Shown: positions 17,410-25,293 of the stretch, piece after piece
Numbering within the stretch: the first letter of the stretch is position 1
Layout: every line of letters begins with the position of its first letter
NCBI RefSeq assembly: GCF_015477605.1
Contig: NZ_JADLQX010000026.1
Coordinates: forward strand, 1-64,000
Direction: 5' to 3'
Length of the DNA stretch: 64,000 nt
Source of the DNA: Nocardia amamiensis
Lineage (GTDB): Bacteria > Actinomycetota > Actinomycetes > Mycobacteriales > Mycobacteriaceae
Made by a program: the position numbers and the translations under genes
The notes under the pieces: model-generated
What the model saw: only the letters and a program-made list of their open reading frames with translations
Told to the model about the DNA's origin: nothing
Database searches by the model: none

Positions 17410-18557
17410 TCGACGAACAGCGCCAGCGAGGCAGTGAAGCCGTGCAGTGCGTTGCGGCCCGCGATCGGTCCGATCTCGCCCGCGGCGAAGAAACCCGCGA
17501 GCGGGATTCCGCCCAGCAAATCCTCGATCGTCGCGGCATCATGATCCGCGACCCCGAACATCCGCCGGCCGCGCCCATTGCAGGTGAACAGCAACGCACC
17601 GGCCGCAGGCCCGGGCAGGTCCGCGCTGGCCCGCGCCAGGGCGGCTCGCAGGTCCTTGTCCGCTCCGATCGCGTCCCGGACCTGGAACTGGACGGTCGTG
17701 CCGACCTCGACGGCCTCGCCGATCTCGATCGCGCCGCTGGACGGGTCGGCGCCGAGGATGCCGCGGATCAGGAAATCGCCCTGCCCGGGCGCGGCCAGAT
17801 GCTCGTCCACCACGATGCCGATCTGCAAGCCGTTGGCCAGCAGCTCCTGCTGATCCGGAGGCAGCACGTCGACGATCTCCCGCAATCGCACGATCGGCGG
17901 CCTGCCGCCGAGCTCGGTGACCAGGTCGCCCTGGGCGGCGGTGACGATGTAGGGGTACCCGATGGGCCGGCAGCCCTGCGACACGATCGGGACTCCGCGC
18001 AGGCCGGGCAGCCGCACACCGACCGCGCCGGAGGTCACCACGTCACGGTCGAGGAACAGCCTGCTGCCCGCAGGCAACTGCCCGCCGCTGACCAGCCCGC
18101 CCATCACGACGGTGCCGGGCAGGTCGGCGTTCAAGTGCTCGAGCAGCGCGTCGGCCGGGAACGAGTACGGGTCCGGCAGCAGCAGGTGGAAGTCGCGTGC
18201 GTCCTTGTCGAAGCGGTAGCCGGCGAGCAGTCCGCCGGTCGCGGTGCGGACGAAGTCCAGCCGGAATGTCTCGGCGGGCAGACCGGAGGCCAGCCACACC
18301 GCCACCGCGGGCTCGTCCTCGATCTCGCGGCGCCCCGCGACCACCGCCTGCGCCACGCATCCGACCAGTGCGGGCACCCGGACCGTGCGGTGGACACCGG
18401 CCAGCACGGCCGAGGCGTCGTCGGCATGCGCCCGCGACGCGAGCAGCACGGCGAGCGCCGGGGCCTCGCCCGCGAGCTGCTCGCGCGCGTCCGCGGCGGC
18501 TTCCACGCCCGCCTGCCGCGCCTCGGGCGCGGTGGAGAGCCCGACTCCGATCCGCAC
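17406..18557 (-). CDS. FIST-domain sensor-like protein
   Basis: 383 residues with FIST_N (about 20-200) and FIST_C (about 220-370) domains, a proposed small-ligand sensory module. C-terminal hallmarks include LFTCNGRGRRMFG and GFFAAGEIGPIAG, the usual FIST ending. Initiation is placed at GTG 18557, which gives the usual MRIGVGLS-type N-terminus; the purine-rich ggaagg is directly adjacent, so the ribosome-binding site is unusually close or the message is short-leadered. No output domain is attached, so signalling must run through partners. It shares an ATGA overlap with the Mut7-C gene, suggesting that ligand sensing and RNA cleavage are coupled here, which is inference. Confidence 0.88.
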   Translation of the reverse strand: MRIGVGLSTAPEARQAGVEAAADAREQLAGEAPALAVLLASRAHADDASAVLAGVHRTVRVPALVGCVAQAVVAGRREIEDEPAVAVWLASGLPAETFRLDFVRTATGGLLAGYRFDKDARDFHLLLPDPYSFPADALLEHLNADLPGTVVMGGLVSGGQLPAGSRLFLDRDVVTSGAVGVRLPGLRGVPIVSQGCRPIGYPYIVTAAQGDLVTELGGRPPIVRLREIVDVLPPDQQELLANGLQIGIVVDEHLAAPGQGDFLIRGILGADPSSGAIEIGEAVEVGTTVQFQVRDAIGADKDLRAALARASADLPGPAAGALLFTCNGRGRRMFGVADHDAATIEDLLGGIPLAGFFAAGEIGPIAGRNALHGFTASLALFVE

Positions 18558-18994
18558 CCTTCCATCGTAGCCAACCTGCGGCGAAGTGTGTTCCCTTGTG
18601 GCACAACATTTTTCATATAAGTCCGGAACGTGCCCACGGCTGCGGGATGGTCGGTGGCGGTTGCAGCCCGCTGGCGCAGGCAGTGGAGTGGCTGAGTGCC
18701 TGCTGACACCGGGGATTACACCTGTCGGCAGCCCGCTGTGCCCGGCGGAGGCTGTCCTGGGCGCTGCCTTCGAGTAGCAGGGGCCGTTTGACGGTAGCGA
18801 CTCGGTAGCTGTCAGTGCGTGCACGCCTGGCCCCGCTCGAATCGGGCCTTCCCAATCCGGGGAGGCTCGGCGGATCCGAGCGAAAATAGAACGCACCACA
18901 CTCCGCCGCACGGCAATCCGAGATCCGGAGTGTCGGCGCAGGCCAGCGCACCGCGACAGGACCTGACCGGTGTAACGACAAGCAGGAGACATCG
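18558..18994. other. 437-bp divergent intergenic region
   Basis: It separates the FIST operon from the repeat protein. It has a conspicuously AT-rich spot at 18605-18622 (ending tttttcatataag), likely part of the promoter for one of the divergent units, but no motif good enough to name. No credible gene is seen. Confidence 0.4.
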
Positions 18995-21295
18995 GTGAGT
19001 CAGCCGTCGCGGATCGATACGGGCGAACTCCGCGCGATGGTGTCGACGCTGGAGGAACTCATCGCCGATGCTTCCCGAGTAGTCGGCCAGTTGAAGGCCG
19101 CCATCGCATCCGCGGAAGCGTATTCGAGCGAGCTGTACGCCGGGACCACTCACGGGCGCAGCGGCGCGGAGCCCACCCCCACACTAACGCCGGGCCGGAT
19201 GGACACCAGACAGCCGCTGAGTGGGCCCAGCGGGGCGGAGTCCGTCCTCGATCCTGCCGCGGGGCGAGTCGAGGTGAGTCAGCCGCTGCGCCCGGCGCCG
19301 GACGGTGTGGTGGTGGAGGCGGCCGCAGAAGGGGCGCAGCCGGGCGAAGTCCGCCCGCAGATTGCGCCGGGTGATGTGGGGGTGGAGGCGGCCACAGAGA
19401 GCACCCGGCGGGACGAGGTCCGCCCTCGGCCTGCGCCGGGCCGATTGGTAGACGCGGCCGCAGATAGGGCGCGGCCGGGCGAAGTCGGGCCCCGGCCCGC
19501 GCCGGGCCGAGCGGAGGCGAGGCAGCCGCCAATCTCGACCGATAGGACGGATCACGACCCGCACACCGTGTCAGAACAGCGCTCGGTCTCCGTCCAAAGG
19601 GGGACGTCCACCCCATGGTCTCGAAGACCGGCGGACACGCCCTGGTCACAGCGCACCATCAGGCCGCGCCCATCGGCACCCAGCACACCGGTGCGAGTAT
19701 CCGCGCCCCATATACCCGATTTCAGTCCTTCCACCGCGGTTCCGCCGATCGCTGCCGGTCCACAGCCCGAACCTCAGCCCGCGGACTCGGGGCCTGCTTC
19801 GCGGCCCAGCACGGTTCTGGGGCCGGGGTCTGTCCCACAGCCCAGTGCCGTAGTCGAGCCGGGGTCGGTTCTGCCGCCCAGCAGCGTTGTCGATTCAGGG
19901 CCTGTTTCCCGGCCTAGCGCCGTGGTGGGGTCGGAACCTGTTTCGCCGCCGAGCCCTGCTGTGGAGTTGGGGTCTGTTCCGCTGCCTGGCAAGGCTGTGG
20001 AGTCGGCGTCTGTTTCGCGGCCGCGCACGGTTGTGGGGTCGGGATCTGTTCCACAGCCCGGCGTCGTTGTCGGGTCGGGGTCGGATTTGCCGCCGGGCAG
20101 TGTTGTGGGTTCGGGTTCTGTTTCCGGGCCTGGCGCTGTGGTGGGGTCGGAACCTGTTTCGCCGCCGAGCCCTGCTGTGGAGTTGGGGTCTGTTCCGCTG
20201 CCTGGCACGGTTGTGGAGTCGGCGTCTGTTTCGCGGCCGAGCGCGTTTGTGGAGTCGGGATCTGTTCCACAGCGCAGCGTCGATGTCGAGTCGGGACCTG
20301 TTTCGCGGCCGAACATTGCTGTGGAGTCGGCGTCTGTTCCACCACCTGGCATGGTTGTGGAGGCAGCGTTGGTTCTGCCGCCCGGCAGTCTTGTCGATTC
20401 AGGGTCCGTTTCCGGGCCTGGCGCTGTGGTGGGGTCGGGCCTTGTTTCGCGGCCGAGCGCGGTTGTGGAGGGGGGATCTGTTCCACAGCCCGGCGTCGTT
20501 GCCGGGTCGGGGTCGGATTTGCCGCCAGCCAGTGTTGTCGATTCGGGTTCTGTTTCCGGGCCTGGCGCTGTGGTGGGGTCGGGGTCTGTTTCGCGGCCGA
20601 GCATTGCTGTGGAGTCGGCATCTGTTCCACCGCCCAGCACGGTTGTGGAGTCGGCGTCCGTTTCACCGCCCAGCACCGATTCCGAGTCGGAGGCTGTGCG
20701 GGTTGCCCAGGAAATGGCGACCCGGCACGGCCTGGAGGTCATCGGGTTCGAGACGGCGAGTATCGAGGCGCAGGCTGTTCGCGAGGTCGCCTCCGCTCTG
20801 GACGAATTGCTCGTGAAGTACCCGATTCCGTTACGCGGCATCGAGATCGCCGAACGACGCGATGAGGCGGACCCTCGCTCGGTGCGGAATCAACCCTCGC
20901 AAACCGAGCCACCGGGGGAACCGGCACTGTGGATCGTGCTCGACAGATCCTCCTTGGTCCCGCCGGCAGGATCGGTCCCGAAGGAAGGGCGGCGCCGAGG
21001 ACTCAGACGTCGGTCCGCCGAGCGGCCGATATACGTGGCGGTCGTGCGTGAATTCGCCGGTGCGCTCGATATCGCGGGCGGCTTCCGGGCTCGTCAAGAG
21101 GCTATGCGGGCACTGGTCGCCGAGTCGCTGCGCGGGGGTGGCGGTGGCCAGGGTCTGCTGGACCCGGGCCGGGCGCTGGTCGAGGGCTTCACCGAGGTGG
21201 TGTTGCGCGGGGAGCGCGCAGGCGAGCTGGCGAAGGCGCTGCACGGGGCACTGGTGAAAATGGCCCGAGCCGAGTCGGCGGACCTATCGGCTTGA
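18995..21295 (+). CDS. Large repeat protein with a degenerate metalloprotease-like C-domain
   Basis: 766 residues in three parts. Residues 1-50 form a helix resembling a short WXG/coiled segment. Residues ~60-270 are Pro/Ala/Arg-rich with looser repeats. Residues ~270-570 are about 25 perfect-length 12-residue units of the type V-S/P-x-P-x-x-x-V-E-S-x-S. The last ~190 residues are globular: HGLEVIGFETASI, a KYPIPLRGIEI segment, WIVLDRS, then VREFAGALDIAGGFRAR and ALVEGFTEV. In actinobacterial proteins I recall with this layout the corresponding motif is HEFGHALD with a downstream Glu, a zinc-metallopeptidase signature. Here both histidines are replaced (REFAG), so catalysis is unlikely. GTG 18995 follows aggagac. 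No signal peptide is seen. It is probably an effector-like or structural protein; low confidence on role. Confidence 0.75.
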   Translation: MSQPSRIDTGELRAMVSTLEELIADASRVVGQLKAAIASAEAYSSELYAGTTHGRSGAEPTPTLTPGRMDTRQPLSGPSGAESVLDPAAGRVEVSQPLRPAPDGVVVEAAAEGAQPGEVRPQIAPGDVGVEAATESTRRDEVRPRPAPGRLVDAAADRARPGEVGPRPAPGRAEARQPPISTDRTDHDPHTVSEQRSVSVQRGTSTPWSRRPADTPWSQRTIRPRPSAPSTPVRVSAPHIPDFSPSTAVPPIAAGPQPEPQPADSGPASRPSTVLGPGSVPQPSAVVEPGSVLPPSSVVDSGPVSRPSAVVGSEPVSPPSPAVELGSVPLPGKAVESASVSRPRTVVGSGSVPQPGVVVGSGSDLPPGSVVGSGSVSGPGAVVGSEPVSPPSPAVELGSVPLPGTVVESASVSRPSAFVESGSVPQRSVDVESGPVSRPNIAVESASVPPPGMVVEAALVLPPGSLVDSGSVSGPGAVVGSGLVSRPSAVVEGGSVPQPGVVAGSGSDLPPASVVDSGSVSGPGAVVGSGSVSRPSIAVESASVPPPSTVVESASVSPPSTDSESEAVRVAQEMATRHGLEVIGFETASIEAQAVREVASALDELLVKYPIPLRGIEIAERRDEADPRSVRNQPSQTEPPGEPALWIVLDRSSLVPPAGSVPKEGRRRGLRRRSAERPIYVAVVREFAGALDIAGGFRARQEAMRALVAESLRGGGGGQGLLDPGRALVEGFTEVVLRGERAGELAKALHGALVKMARAESADLSA
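19795..20694 (+). repeat. 36-bp in-frame tandem repeats (12-residue units, about 25 copies)
   Basis: The period is exactly 36 bp throughout, so the frame is kept. Typical units read cctgtttcgcggccgagcgc or similar, with the variable bases mostly at Pro/Ser/Val codons. There is a higher-order pattern: a block of about five units ending VGSEP, VELGS, VESAS recurs near 19920-20030 and 20150-20240, pointing to block duplication. A run this long of 36-bp units should vary in copy number between strains. Confidence 0.85.
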
Positions 21296-21595
21296 CCGTG
21301 TGAATGCGGGCACGGCCGTTTTCACCTCGGGGCGTCCGAACCGCAGAGGCTTTGCCGGCCAATGACCCTGAGCGGGTAACCGGAGCTGCACTGCGAACGG
21401 GGCTGTTTTGCGGCCGTGCGGGGTAGGCGTGCAATATGAGGAGGCTCGACGGCCATGACGAGGAACTATCGGCTTCGATGTGTCCCTCACCGTGGCGGGG
21501 GACCCCGCTGTTCCGGGGCCGGAACTGATCTGTTATCTACTGGCTACGATTATTTTCGACTACACGCGCTCGGTAACCGTGAAGGGATTATCTCT
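21296..21595. other. 300-bp region upstream of lsr2
   Basis: No gene is supported. The last ~80 bp (from about 21520) are clearly AT-rich compared with the surroundings, as expected for an lsr2 promoter and possibly for Lsr2 autoregulation, but no clear -35/-10 pair was found. Confidence 0.4.
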
Positions 21596-21931
21596 ATGGC
21601 ACGCAAGGTCGTCGTGACACTGGTCGATGACTACGACGGCAAGTCTCAGGCCGAGGAAACGGTGTCTTTCGCCTTGGATGGCGTGGCCTACGAGATGGAC
21701 TTGTCGGGCGACAATGCCGGTCAGTTGCGCGAATTCTTCGAGCAGTGGGTCCCATACGCGCGCAAGGTGGGTCGTGCGCGCCGCGGCCGCGGGGGTACGC
21801 CACGGTCGGCAACCGATCGGGAACAGGCCACGGTCATCCGGGAATGGGCGCGCAAAAACGGCATTGATGTGTCGGCCCGCGGTCGGATAGCCGCCGAAGT
21901 GGTCGAGGCCTACAAAAAGGCCAACGCGTAG
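21596..21931 (+). CDS. lsr2: Lsr2 nucleoid-associated protein, H-NS-like silencer
   Basis: 111 residues, typical Lsr2 length. The N-terminal dimerisation domain is MARKVVVTLVDDYDGK through the EFFEQWVPYARKVG helix, a basic linker ARRGRGG follows, and the C-terminal DNA-binding domain ends with the AT-hook-like SARGRIAAEVVEAY (RGR at 95-97). Lsr2 binds AT-rich DNA in the minor groove, bridges it and silences acquired or cell-surface genes. ATG 21596 has gaaggg 9 nt upstream. The next gene starts 28 bp later on the same strand, so the downstream diiron enzyme cluster may share its transcript. Mycobacteriales often carry more than one lsr2, so whether this is the main copy cannot be judged. Confidence 0.97.
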   Translation: MARKVVVTLVDDYDGKSQAEETVSFALDGVAYEMDLSGDNAGQLREFFEQWVPYARKVGRARRGRGGTPRSATDREQATVIREWARKNGIDVSARGRIAAEVVEAYKKANA

Positions 21932-21959
21932 CTGCGCCGAACCGGGGTACGCGACCACC

Positions 21960-22976
21960 ATGACGGTCACCACGGATGCCCCGTCGCAGGAACTGCCCCG
22001 GCCGCGCGGCGAGTTGTCGCACGCGGTCGTGGAGTTGCTGCGCGGGACACCGGGCCGGTCGGTGCCCCGGCTGGGTTCGGCGGACCCGTACGGCGAGGAC
22101 CTGCACCTGGCCCTGCACACCTGTTACGAGCTGCACTATCACGGCTTCACGGCGGTGGATCCAGGGTGGGAGTGGGACACGGGCCTGCTGGGTTTGCGCG
22201 CCGCGATGGAACAGCGGTTCCAGCGCACGCTGAAGGACGATGTGCCCGGCGGGGCGGATCTCGACGCGGAACTCGATCACCTGCTCGTGACACCGGCCGA
22301 CCCCGCCGGACCCACCCGCTTCCTGCGCGATGAAGGCGATTGGTGGCAGATGCGCGAGTACTTCGTGCACCGCTCGATCTATCACCACAAGGAAGCCGAT
22401 CCGTACGCGTGGGTGATCCCGCGATTGCGCGGCCAAGCCAAGGCATCGCTGGTGGCGGTCGAATTCGACGAGTTCGGCGGCGGGCGCGGCGAACGCGTGC
22501 ACGCGCGGCTGTACGCCGATCTGCTGGACGGCGCAGGCTTGAACCCCGGATATCTGCACTACCTGGACGTGGTGCCGGCCCCGATGCTCGCTCTGGTGAA
22601 CATGATGTCGCTGTTCGGTCTGCATCGATCGCTGCGTGGCGCGTTGGTCGGTCACTTCGCCACTGTGGAGATCACCTCGCCGCCGGGGGCGCAGTACATG
22701 GTGGAGGCGTTGCGGCGCCTGGACGCCGACCCGGCGTGCGTGCTGTTCTATCGCGAGCATGTGGAAGCCGACGCCGTGCACGAGCAGGTCATGCGCACCG
22801 GCGTGATCGGCAGCCTGCTCGCGGACGAGCCCGGTCTGACCGAGTCGGTGGTGTTCGGTATCCAGGCGACGAATCTGCTCGAGGACCGCTTCGCCGACCA
22901 CGTTCTGGACTCCTGGCGCGCGAGCCGCACCTCGTTGCGGAATATCGAGGGTGAGCCGCGCGGCTCCCGGGATTAG
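21960..22976 (+). CDS. Heme-oxygenase-like diiron enzyme (iron-containing redox enzyme family)
   Basis: 338 residues, all-helical. Candidate iron ligands in order are the Glu of HTCYELHYHGF, the His-rich stretch FVHRSIYHHKEADPYAWVIP, EFDEFGGG, and the Glu/His of YREHVEADAVHEQ. This pattern fits the HDO (heme-oxygenase-like diiron oxidase) superfamily, which includes enzymes performing oxidative cleavage or N-oxygenation. The substrate is unknown. ATG 21960 lies 28 bp after lsr2. It is followed closely by a HemK2-like methyltransferase and a CDGSH iron-sulfur protein, the latter two overlapping; this suggests a conserved redox or modification module. Confidence 0.87.
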   Translation: MTVTTDAPSQELPRPRGELSHAVVELLRGTPGRSVPRLGSADPYGEDLHLALHTCYELHYHGFTAVDPGWEWDTGLLGLRAAMEQRFQRTLKDDVPGGADLDAELDHLLVTPADPAGPTRFLRDEGDWWQMREYFVHRSIYHHKEADPYAWVIPRLRGQAKASLVAVEFDEFGGGRGERVHARLYADLLDGAGLNPGYLHYLDVVPAPMLALVNMMSLFGLHRSLRGALVGHFATVEITSPPGAQYMVEALRRLDADPACVLFYREHVEADAVHEQVMRTGVIGSLLADEPGLTESVVFGIQATNLLEDRFADHVLDSWRASRTSLRNIEGEPRGSRD

Positions 22977-23007
22977 CCGGCCTGATCCGGGCTATCCGTC
23001 GACTGTG

Positions 23008-23661
23008 ATGTTGTTCCGGCCCCCTGGGGTCTATCGGCCGCAGCTGGACACGTGGCTGCTGGTCCGTGCGCTCTCCGAGGCGGGTGTCCCGCGCGGTGCG
23101 GAGGCGTTGGACGTGTGCACCGGTACCGGGGCTTTGGCCGTCGCGGCCGCGCGGGCGGGAGCGGCGACGGTGACGGCGGTGGACGTCTCCCGTGCCGCGG
23201 TGGTGTCGGCGTGGTTGAACTGCCGCGTCCGCGGGATCGACGTCGAGGTGCTGCGCGGTGATTTCGCCGCGGTACTCGGTCGGCGCAGTTTCGATCTGGT
23301 GGTGGCCAACCCGCCCTATGTGCCCGCTCCCGAAAACGCCGCCTACCGCGGCTCGGCGCGGGCGTGGAACGCCGGGGCCCGGGGCCGGGCCGTGCTCGAC
23401 CAGCTGTGCACGGCGTTGCCTGCGCTGCTGAAACCGCGCGGCATGGCGCTGATCGTGCATTCGGTGCTGTGTGACCCGGATGCGACGCTCGCCCAGTTGC
23501 GCGAGAACGAGTTGAAGGCCGCCATCGTGGCCCGGGCGACCGTGCCCTTCGGTCCTGTCCTGCGCCGCCGCGCGGACTGGCTGGCCTCGGCCGGGCTGAT
23601 CGAGCCCGGCCAGAGAATGGAAGATCTGGTGGTGATCCGTGCCGATCGAATCCGACCATGA
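23008..23661 (+). CDS. HemK2/MTQ2-type class I SAM methyltransferase
   Basis: About 217 residues. The SAM-binding glycine motif is LDVCTGTGALAVAAA, an acidic ribose contact follows (TAVDVS), and the catalytic motif is ANPPYVP, typical of N6-adenine or glutamine-N5 methyltransferases. The N-terminal RPPGVYRPQLDTWLL matches the HemK2/MTQ2 family, whose characterised members modify the GGQ glutamine of release factors or other proteins. The start is uncertain: ATG 23008 puts the family motif at the N-terminus, but GTG 22951 (inside the preceding gene) is in frame. It overlaps the CDGSH gene by 23 bp. The target in this organism is not known. Confidence 0.88.
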   Translation: MLFRPPGVYRPQLDTWLLVRALSEAGVPRGAEALDVCTGTGALAVAAARAGAATVTAVDVSRAAVVSAWLNCRVRGIDVEVLRGDFAAVLGRRSFDLVVANPPYVPAPENAAYRGSARAWNAGARGRAVLDQLCTALPALLKPRGMALIVHSVLCDPDATLAQLRENELKAAIVARATVPFGPVLRRRADWLASAGLIEPGQRMEDLVVIRADRIRP

Positions 23662-23845
23662 GCGGCGGCGGGTGACGCTCACCGCCGACGGCCCCGCGTT
23701 GATCGAGGGTCCGGTCGAAGTGGTCACCGCGGACGGTCGAACGATCCGCTCCGACCGGTTCGCGGTCGCGCTGTGCCTGTGCCGGCGTTCGAAGAATTAT
23801 CCGTTCTGCGACACCAGCCATCGCAAGCACTGCCGTCCGTCGTGA
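23639..23845 (+). CDS. CDGSH iron-sulfur domain protein
   Basis: 68 residues. The CDGSH-type [2Fe-2S] ligand set is complete: Cys46-x-Cys48, then Ser51 and Pro55, Cys57-Asp-Thr-Ser-His61. The one-His, three-Cys cluster gives a redox- and pH-labile centre seen in mitoNEET-like proteins. GTG 23639 begins within the 3' end of the methyltransferase gene (23-bp overlap), so translation is probably coupled. There is no membrane anchor. It may donate electrons or a cluster to the diiron enzyme two genes upstream; this is inferred from the tight arrangement. Confidence 0.9.
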   Translation: MPIESDHERRRVTLTADGPALIEGPVEVVTADGRTIRSDRFAVALCLCRRSKNYPFCDTSHRKHCRPS

Positions 23846-23968
23846 CCGGACTGCGGATCCGGTCCCCGACCCCGGTAACGCCCCGCCGCAACGGAGTTCG
23901 GCCACGGTGATCCCGGTCTGTCGCGCGAGTTGAGCCAGTTCGTGTACGCACTCCTCGGAGTGTGCCAT
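23846..23968 (-). other. Possible small ORF or remnant, antisense in the gap before the hemerythrin gene
   Basis: Reading leftward from ATG 23968 gives MAHSEECVHELAQLARQTG and continues ITVAELRCGG, a helical, protein-like stretch unlike shadow sequence, with agggacggc upstream as a possible ribosome-binding site. Beyond about 30 residues the composition turns to noise, and the frame has no stop until well inside the methyltransferase gene. It could be the start of a decayed gene. Confidence 0.2.
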
Positions 23969-24040
23969 TGCCGTCCCTGCCGCGGCGGGGTCCAGCGCAC
24001 GATACGACCCGACCGGGCGACAACCGTAGGACTCGGGCGC

Positions 24041-24065
24041 GTTTCGCCGCCGCGGCGGCGGGAAT
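24041..24065 (+). promoter_or_regulatory. SigF/SigB-like promoter for the hemerythrin gene
   Basis: GTTT (24041-24044), a 15-bp spacer and GGGAAT (24060-24065), resembling the GNTT-N15-GGGTAT stress-sigma consensus with one -10 mismatch. The spacer together with the first G of the -10 is a 16-bp perfect palindrome (24045-24060). The ATG follows 47 bp downstream. Confidence 0.45.
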
Positions 24066-24112
24066 GTCGCAGAAGCCAACCCGGAAATCATCCCCACGCA
24101 AGGAGAAAGACG

Positions 24113-24607
24113 ATGAGCACCGACGCGATCGTGCTGTTGCGCGACGATCACAAGGCGATTCGCAAGCTTTTCCGCGAGTTCGGGAAGACCGGTTCCGAGG
24201 CCGCCAAGGGGCGTGTGGTGGACAAGATCATCGAGGCACTCACGGTGCACACGTATCTGGAGAACGAGTGCATGTACCCCGAGGTCCGCAAACTCGTCCC
24301 GGAACTGGAAGAAGACATCCTCCAGTCGTTCGAGGAGCATCATGTCGCCGACCTGCTCGCGGCGGAACTCGCGACGATGAAGCCCGAAGACGAGCATTTC
24401 ACCGCGAAAGCCACCGTCCTGATCGAGAATGTCGACCACCACATCGATGAGGAAGAGAACGAGTGGTTCCCGACGGTGCGAGAGCGTCTGGGGCGCAAGC
24501 AACTACAGGAACTCGGGGCGCGGATGCAAGAACTCAGGAAGAAGGCGCCGACCTCGCCCGCGCAGCCCTCGGCGCTGAAGAAGGCCGTCGACGCGGTCCT
24601 GGCCTGA
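24113..24607 (+). CDS. Hemerythrin HHE-domain protein
   Basis: 164 residues. A four-helix hemerythrin fold with the expected iron-binding His/Glu pattern: RDDHKAIRKLF (helix 1), VHTYLENECMYP (helix 2), EEHHVADLL (helix 3) and ENVDHHIDEEENEWFP (helix 4). It binds O2, NO or iron through a non-heme diiron site. It is cytoplasmic, with a short Lys/Pro-rich tail. ATG 24113 has aaggag 7 nt upstream. A second hemerythrin lies at 34693. Actinobacterial HHE proteins are commonly in the SigF/SigB stress regulon, consistent with the candidate promoter upstream. Confidence 0.93.
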   Translation: MSTDAIVLLRDDHKAIRKLFREFGKTGSEAAKGRVVDKIIEALTVHTYLENECMYPEVRKLVPELEEDILQSFEEHHVADLLAAELATMKPEDEHFTAKATVLIENVDHHIDEEENEWFPTVRERLGRKQLQELGARMQELRKKAPTSPAQPSALKKAVDAVLA

Positions 24608-24648
24608 ACCGGGCGATCGCGCGCCTGGCACCCGCCGGCTGGAGTGTT

Positions 24649-25260
24649 TCAGTCGGCGGGCGGATACTGCTGCGCACGCAGAACCCGGGCCAGGTGGGCA
24701 GCGTTCCTGGCCAGCGTCGCGGTCGCCGAGGCCACCGCCTTGGGCACCGAGTCGAGTTCTCGGTAGTCGGTGCCACCCATGGCTTGGTCGTTCCAGTAGG
24801 TGCAGCCCTGCGCCGGGATGGTGAATCCGATGTCGTTGAGCCCCTGATACAGGTCGGCGACGATCTTGTGCGCGCCGTCCTCGTTGCCGACCACCGCGAC
24901 CGTGCCGACCTTGCCGGTCATCGCGGGCCTGCCCTGCTCATCGGTCTCGGACAACTCGGCGTCCAACCGCTCCAGCACGCGCTGCGCCACCGAGGACATG
25001 TGCCCCAGCCAGGTCGGCGTCGAGACCAGCAGGATGTCGGCCGCGGCGACGCGCTCACGGATCTGCGGCCACTGGTCGCCGGGTCCCTCGTCGGCACGGA
25101 TTCCGGGAAGCACATCGTGATCCACCACGCGCAGTACCGTGCCCCGCACGCCGTGCTCGGCCAGCGCGTCGAGCACTTGCCGGGCGATCAGGTCGCTGCT
25201 GGATTCGGCGGGGGACTTCTTCAACGTGCACACGAGTGCGACGGCGACCGGATCGGCCAT
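24649..25260 (-). CDS. Flavodoxin-fold NAD(P)H-dependent oxidoreductase
   Basis: 203 residues of the flavodoxin/WrbA-like NADPH-dependent FMN reductase superfamily. An FMN phosphate loop is seen early (VCTLKKSPAESSS), followed by LLVSTPTWLGHMSS and VVGNEDGAHK, which contact the flavin ring. It would reduce quinones, azo compounds or free flavin; the precise substrate is unknown. The ATG at 25260 has a perfect aggaggt ribosome-binding site. It is followed, on the same strand, by nothing close; upstream by 33 bp lies the end of the decarboxylase-fold gene, so the two are likely co-transcribed. Confidence 0.88.
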   Translation of the reverse strand: MADPVAVALVCTLKKSPAESSSDLIARQVLDALAEHGVRGTVLRVVDHDVLPGIRADEGPGDQWPQIRERVAAADILLVSTPTWLGHMSSVAQRVLERLDAELSETDEQGRPAMTGKVGTVAVVGNEDGAHKIVADLYQGLNDIGFTIPAQGCTYWNDQAMGGTDYRELDSVPKAVASATATLARNAAHLARVLRAQQYPPAD

Positions 25261-25293
25261 GGCGGAACCTCCTGAGAACAGAGCTGATTCGGA

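Noticed and set aside
19795..20694. CRISPR array with 36-bp repeats
   Set aside because: The 36-bp period is typical for CRISPR repeats, but there are no spacers and the whole tract is in one open frame encoding 12-residue units.
19774..20841. 355-residue Thr/Asp/Pro repeat protein on the minus strand
   Set aside because: Repeat-induced antisense shadow of the minisatellite gene; the plus-strand frame continues into a globular domain.
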